Shown here: in pieces, positions 58,770 to 64,000 of the stretch
How positions within the stretch are numbered: position 1 is the stretch's first letter
How the letters are laid out: every line of letters starts with the position of its first letter
Assembly (NCBI RefSeq): GCF_040712315.1
Contig: NC_134024.1
Span: 28,511,158 to 28,575,157 of the forward strand
Length of the DNA: 64,000 nucleotides
Source: Castanea sativa
Lineage: Eukaryota > Streptophyta > Magnoliopsida > Fagales > Fagaceae
Direction: 5' to 3'
Program-made: the position numbers and the translations under genes
Notes under the pieces: model-generated
What the model was told of the DNA's origin: nothing
Database searches by the model: none
The model's input: the letters and a program-made list of their open reading frames with translations, nothing else

Positions 58770-60301
58770 AGGTTGAACCCACTAAAGTTGAGGAAGCTCT
58801 TCAGGATGAAAGTTGGGTTGAAGCAATGCATGATGAATTGCTTCAGTTTTAGAGGAATGATGTTTGGACTTTAGTACCTAGACCGGATGGTGAGCACATC
58901 ATTGGCACAAAGTGGATATTCCGCAATAAGATTGATGAGGAGGGCAATGTGATTCCTAACAAGGCTCGGCTTGTAGCTTAAGGATACTTACAAATGGAAG
59001 GAGTAAACTATGATGAAACATTTGCCCCAGTTGCCCGTATGGAGTCCATCAGAATTCTCCTTGCCTTAGCCTGCCAGTTAAAGTTCAAGCTTTACCAGAT
59101 GGGCATAAATACTGCTTTCTTGAATGGGTTACTTAAAGAAGATGTCTATGTGGCTCAACCAAAAGGTTTCATTGATCCACACTTTCTAGATCATGTGTTG
59201 TATCTCAAGAAGGCACTTTATGGGTTGAAGCAAGCACCTAGAGCCTAGTATGATCGGCTCACACAATATTTGGTGTCACATAGGTTCACAAAAGGAAAAG
59301 CTGATCAGACTCTATTCATCAAGAGGGAAGATGGTGAGCTGATAGTTGCTCAAGTATATGTTGATGATATCATCTTTGGATTGACTAAGGATAAACTTGC
59401 TCATGGCTTCTCAAAACTCATGCAAGCCGAGGTCGAGATGAGCATGATTGGAGAGTTGACTCACTTCCTTGGATTGTAGATTCGTCAACAAGATTCAGGT
59501 TTATTTCTATCTCAATCTAAATATGCTAAGAATCTTGTGAAAAAGTTTTGTTTAGAATCTGCTAGTTCTGTTAGAACCCCTATGAGCCCAAATGTTAAAC
59601 TCACTGTTGACTTGTTAGGTAAAAGTGTTGACTTATCCCTATATAGAAGCATGATAGGTAGTCTTCTTTACCTTACTGCTAGTAGACCTGACATTAATTA
59701 CAATGTTGGAGTGTGTGCTAGATATCAGGCTAATCCCAAAGAGTCTCATATGATTGCTTCAAAAAGAATCATAAAGTATGTCAGAACCACTACTGATTTT
59801 GGTGTGTGGTACAACAAGGACACTAATGATGTCTTAGCTGGGTACTTTAACACCGATTAGACTGGGAATGCTGATGATAGAAAGAGTACATCAGGGGGTT
59901 GTTTTTATGAGGGTAATAATCTTGTCTCCTGGATGAGCAAAAAGCAGAACTCCATCCCTTTATCCATTGCAGAAGCTGAGTACATTGCTGCCGGTAGTTG
60001 TTGCACCCAACTCTTATGGATGCAAAAACTCCTCCATGATTATTGTATTTGTCAAGAACATCTCACCATCTATTGTGACAATACCAGTGCCATCAACATC
60101 TCTAAGAATCCGATTCAACATTCTCGAACCAAACACATAGAAATTCGACATCACTTCATTAGGGAGCTTGTTGAAGATGGTACACTTACTCTTGAGTTTA
60201 TTCATACCGATGATCAGAAGGCTGACCTGTTTACCAAACCTCTTGACTGCAAACGTTTTGAATTCTTTCGTCAAAACATTGGTGTTATCTCAATGGATTG
60301 A
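58770..60301 (+). pseudogene. Sirevirus reverse transcriptase and RNase H
   Basis: RT begins near EALQDESWVEAMHDELLQF and has KWIFRNKIDEEGNV, NYDETFAPVARMES, YGLKQAPRA and an intact catalytic YVDDIIFG (59359). RNase H follows with SRPDINYNVGVCARYQ, KSTSGGCF, IAEAEYIAAGSCCTQ and YCDNTSAINISKNP, ending at TGA 60299-60301. The frame is constant from 58181 and is broken by isolated stops near 58850, 58979, 59246, 59477 and 59858. Confidence 0.9.
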
Positions 60302-62223
60302 TCTTCTTCTCTTCTCCATCTTCCTCATGCATTTGCATCTAGTTTTATGCATTGCTTTGTTTAGTTTTACATGTTTTTTTTTTGTTAGTTTTCAATTTTA
60401 TTTATTTTTTTTTGATAAAAAAAAATTAAAAAATTCAGAAAAATATAAAAACAGTGTGTGTATGTGTACATTGGTTCTTGTGAACCTTAAAATGGCCATT
60501 GAAACAGAGTTCTCCAAACTTTGTATCATTTGTAGCTTAGATGAGCATCCTTATGCACAACTAAGCAAGCGAGCTTTGTGGCTCTTTGTTTGTGATGAGT
60601 AAGATTAAATAATCTCTTGTACTTAACACTCGTATCACTCTTTTTGATGGAAAGGACTAGAAAATCTTAAGAGAAAGGCATAAATAACCATCTCACCACT
60701 GTTACCTGCTAATCATGACATGACATTTGTATGCTTCGGCATAGCAAAAGTGCAATGTCAATGACATCTGTATGCTTCGGCATAGCAAAAGTGCAATGTC
60801 AAAAAGCTTTACATAATTGGGTAGTTCTTTTCTCTCTTTTGTATACCCATGCATGATTTTCTTAATAAAAAAAAATATATGCAAAGAAAATAAAAGCAAA
60901 AAGAACAAAATGCTTTAAAACATGATTGCAAGCATGTTTTCTAGGAGATGTGGGAGTTATAGGATGTACCTCGAAGATGATAGTCCCCATCAAACAATTA
61001 TGATTGTGTGTGAGTTAAAGTGATTTTCTCATATTTCAAATCGTCATAACATAGAGACACTTATGCATTCTTGCGATGTTTTCACACACGACACGCAAAA
61101 TTCTTTTCTATTTTTGATACATGTGCAGGTACAATGTGATTTGGCCATCACAAGGTTTACATATGTTAATGTATGTTCACAAAACTGTCTTGACTTGTTT
61201 TTGAAACATAAAATTGGTTAGACTTGTTTTGTGTGTGTGTGTGTGTGTGTTTTTTTGGGATCAATGTGCTTAAAATTGTTGTTGAGAGATGTTTTTGAGT
61301 TTTTAAAATGTTTCTTGGATCCTTGGTTGAGTTGCATGCTTGAATGCATTCATGTCTGTGTTTTTCTCTTCTTGGAAACTGTTTTTTTTGGCAATCTCGA
61401 CAGCTCCTCGACACCTGGCTATCTATTGAGCTCTTCAGTTGATTCTTATCGTAATCTTGATACCTCTCAATAGCTAGGTGGATCGATCGAGAAATCTCCT
61501 GTCCCCTCGATAGCTCCTCGATTCATTGAGCTTTTGTTGTGGACATCTCTAGACACCTCTCGATAGTTGCATCTGTCTAAGCCTTTTTATCTCAACACCT
61601 CTCTCAACACCTCTCGACACCTCTCTCAACGCCTCTCGACACCTCTATCTATTGAGATTTACTGAACACCTATATATAGGTTTCAGCGCGATCTAATCCT
61701 CATTCTCTCGATCTCTCTCGATCTGTCCGCATCTGTTTACCTCCCAATCACTCTCTTCTCTCTCAAAACCTTCAACCCACGTGATTTTCGGCCTTTTCTT
61801 GCTTCAAATCACTTGGTATGGTCTCTCTTTCTCTCATTCTTCATGATCTTTTCATGCATTCATAACTAGGTTTTGAGTTTTTGAAAATTTTTGGGGATTT
61901 TTCAAAATGTTGAGTTTTTGTAAAACTTTTGGGATGAGTTTTGTAGATTTGATCCTACAAACTTCATTCATTGCATCTCATGTGCATTATAACTATATTT
62001 TCGTGCATTTAGATGTGTGGTATATTAGTTAATCTGTTTGTGTGCTGGTAGGTTTGGATTGGGCTGAGCCCATGATGATATTACTATTGCACGTCACATG
62101 TTCATGCATTATCATGCATACGTCATTTACATTCAATATATATTTCTGTATATTTGAACTGCTTGGGACTTTTCTGAGTGTTTCTTTCTTCCCCCTCTCT
62201 CTCTTGTTTATGTTAGTGCGTTA
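60302..62223 (+). other. Sirevirus inter-ORF non-coding region
   Basis: Matches 35900-34330 of the sister element in reverse up to about 61690. Contains a two-copy tandem duplication of about 41 bp (60721-60803), (GT)10 at 61231-61250 and a block of repeated cctctcgacac / ctctcaac (61550-61660). No domain. Confidence 0.7.
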
Positions 62224-63400
62224 ATGGCACCGAAACGTAAATCTGCTCTATCCCAAAATCCTCTTTGTTCTAGGGCCTCCTCGTTTTATGATCCTACCCC
62301 CTTTTCTGTTCGATTTTGTGATGAGAAAGCCCAAAAGGACTTCTCGAAGAACTTCTCTAAATGAGGTGTTCATTTGGAACGCCGAGTTATTTTGTCGTAT
62401 TTCCTCGACATTGACCTTCCCAATGTCTTTCACAGTCGGGAATGGGAGTCACTGTGTGGCGTCCTAGTCACATGTCATTTCATGCTAATCTAGGAGTCCT
62501 ACTCCAACTTGCTTGGAATTGATTCTTCAGTACCTCTCTTTCATACTCGCGTTCGAGGTACACGCATAGTGGTCACATGCATAGTGGTCACACCGGAGTT
62601 GGTATCCGATGTGCTCCATGTCCCGAAGGTTGCTCATCCTAACTACCCTAGTTGTGAGCGTTTGTGAATTATGTCCAAAGATGAGATGATCTCTGTTTTT
62701 TGCGAGCGCCTATCTGTTTGGGGTGATCGTTAGTTTACACCATGTTCGACCTTTGCTAAAGGTCCTAGATTCATGAACATGGTGATGACTTTTGTTTTGT
62801 ACCCTCTCTTTCTCTCACTATAACTCTATCACAGAGCCCCGTGCTTGATTTCTATTGTCCCTTCTTGAGGATCTCACTATAGATTCTCCTTCACATTTCA
62901 TTATTTCTATCATAGATGTGTATAGGGCTATGACGACCCGTGATAAGCTCATCTTTCCTTCAGCTATCACGCGGATTTTATGCCATTTTTTTTTTCCTTT
63001 TCCCTCATCCGAACACTTCTCCGTCATGTGTGCCATTGACTATGCTACCGTTAAACGAAGCGAGGCACAGTTTTGTTCGTGGCAGTTCGGTTCAGTAGCT
63101 CCTCCCACTCCTTCAGCTCCATCCATCTCCGGTGCCTCTACTTCAGCAGGAGGTGTGACTTTGGATGTGATCATGGCGTAACTTCAGTGCCTGGATGCTC
63201 GCCTCGATACACTTTCTACCGAGTTGTGTCAGGTGAACACCCGTGTCAGCCGTATTGCTAGACGGTAGGCTCGCCTTGGTGGCTTTGTGGAGACTCACTC
63301 TCCTCCTCCCAAGGCATCCAACAATGATGGTTCCGGTGACGATGATGATGGTGAGGATGGAAATGCTAGCTCTTCCAACTCTGACGAGATGTCTACTTGA
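62224..63400 (+). pseudogene. Envelope-like / plant-transposon-domain ORF of the Sirevirus
   Basis: Starts at the ATG at 62224 (MAPKRKSALSQN) after a pyrimidine-rich stretch and ttatgttag, a possible splice acceptor. The predicted sequence, read across several stops and at least one frameshift, has a basic N-terminus and a middle domain of the type found in plant retroelement 3' ORFs (LDIDLPNVFHSREWESL and IDVYRAMTTRDKLIFPS segments). It ends with a Ser/Pro-rich, acidic tail stopping at TGA 63398-63400. No clear signal peptide or transmembrane span was seen. Called envelope-like by position, as in SIRE1-type elements; an entry role is unproven for plants. Dead in this copy. Confidence 0.7.
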
Positions 63401-63427
63401 CACTTTTACCCTTTGTTACTCGTGACA

Positions 63428-63969
63428 AAAATGGGGAGTAGTTTTGGATATGAGAGTAGTCATTCTTAGGGGGAGTGTTAGTATAGGACCTTTTTGTTAG
63501 GGGGAGTGTTGATATCTTGAGGGATGTAGTGAAGATTACTTGTATCTTTTTCTTTTCTTTCTTTTAGAGATACATTGTTCTTGTACCTTAGGTCTTGTGA
63601 CCATTTTTTTTTACATACATTGTGCTTATCTTTTTGATATATATGTGATGATGTATGTTTTCTTCACCTACCCTTACATGTGTTGTTTCTTTTCTCTCTC
63701 TATGCACATGCTTCTTATTATTTGTATGCAATCTATTATTTCTGCTTCACACAAAGATGCCTTGATGTGTTTTGTTTAAAGTGTTTCAGAAATACAGGTT
63801 ATCAAAGTCTACTTGTCATGAACTCTCTTCTTGCAAAGTTTTTCAAGAGTTTATGTTAGGATAGATTTTATTGTATTCAACAAGTGAGCATGAGTTGAGT
63901 GTTTTATGACTTCTCTCATATGTTCATTTGTTTGTTGTGGTTTTGTCATAGATTGCCAAAGGGGGAGAT
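63428..63969 (+). promoter_or_regulatory. Multiple polypurine tracts before the 3' LTR
   Basis: aaatgggga (63428), agggggag (63468 and 63498) and the final aaagggggagat at 63958-63969 adjoining the LTR. Repeated tracts of this kind upstream of the LTR are a Sirevirus trait; the last one is the likely plus-strand primer. Confidence 0.75.
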
Positions 63970-64000
63970 TGTTAGGATATATGTGTTTCACTTGTTAGGA
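63970..64000 (+). repeat. Start of the 3' LTR of the Sirevirus
   Basis: tgttaggatatatgtgtttc matches the 5' LTR start with one difference in view (tatatg versus catatg). Truncated by the window end. Confidence 0.93.

Larger units (their letters stand above)
55834..64000 (+). mobile_element. Sirevirus-type Ty1/copia element, 3' LTR mostly outside window
   Basis: 5' LTR 55834-56846, PBS 56849-56860, protease-integrase-RT-RNase H to 60301, a long non-coding region, an envelope-like ORF (62224-63400), several purine tracts and the first 31 bp of the 3' LTR from 63970 (tgttaggatatatgtg). A long LTR, a 3' ORF and multiple polypurine tracts are known traits of Sireviruses. gag is almost wholly deleted. 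It is the same family as 32696-38672. Confidence 0.92.

Overview
This window is intergenic-rich nuclear DNA of a flowering plant, most likely a woody eudicot. The signs are AT-rich non-coding DNA, GT-AG introns, plant Tat-type Ty3/gypsy and Sirevirus-type Ty1/copia retrotransposons, tRNA-derived SINEs, MITEs, a MULE, an NRAMP metal-transporter gene with 13 exons and a P-type PPR gene. Several repeat families look like ones I associate with Fagaceae (oak, beech, chestnut), but that is an impression and not a test. No bacterial operon, CRISPR array, rRNA or credible tRNA gene was seen.

Layout. 1-8828: a Tat-lineage Ty3/gypsy element on the minus strand, cut by the left edge. It has a 5' LTR, a tRNA-Asp-like PBS, gag, protease, RT, RNase H, a second RNase H and integrase, all in one frame broken by four stops. 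Then come a 151-bp tandem array and a spliced ORF on the opposite strand. 8829-13002: non-coding DNA with a Helitron 3' end, a solo LTR, a SINE and a MITE. 13003-15124: a PPR gene with a frameshifting lesion. 15128-27394: repeats, including a 3.6-kb non-autonomous relative of the gypsy element (20228-23855) that keeps LTRs, PBS and an 81-bp tandem array but almost no coding sequence, plus a LINE RNase H remnant. 27395-32231: a decayed MULE with about 300-bp TIRs, itself hit by a hAT-like element and an LTR-like segment. 32551-38697: a SINE split by an internally deleted Sirevirus (minus strand). 39215-40466: two MITEs. 41830-49005: the one convincing intact host gene, an NRAMP transporter (563 aa predicted). 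49086-54518: a decayed copia element inserted 81 bp after the NRAMP stop codon, probably inside its 3' UTR. 54695-55833: a LINE tail and a second copy of the segment at 18932-24170. 55834-64000: a Sirevirus of the same family as the one at 32696, running off the right edge.

How the parts relate. The repeats fall into families that explain each other. The gypsy element and its deletion derivative share hairpins with a CCGAGGA/TCCTCGG stem in their LTRs and the same core in their tandem arrays. The two Sireviruses have complementary deletions: one keeps gag and has lost pol, the other keeps pol and has lost gag. The duplicated segment at 54888-55833 is an empty-site control that shows the exact borders of one LTR element and one MITE. 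Most premature stops in the retroelements sit where Gln, Trp or Arg codons would be expected, as C-to-T decay of methylated DNA would produce.
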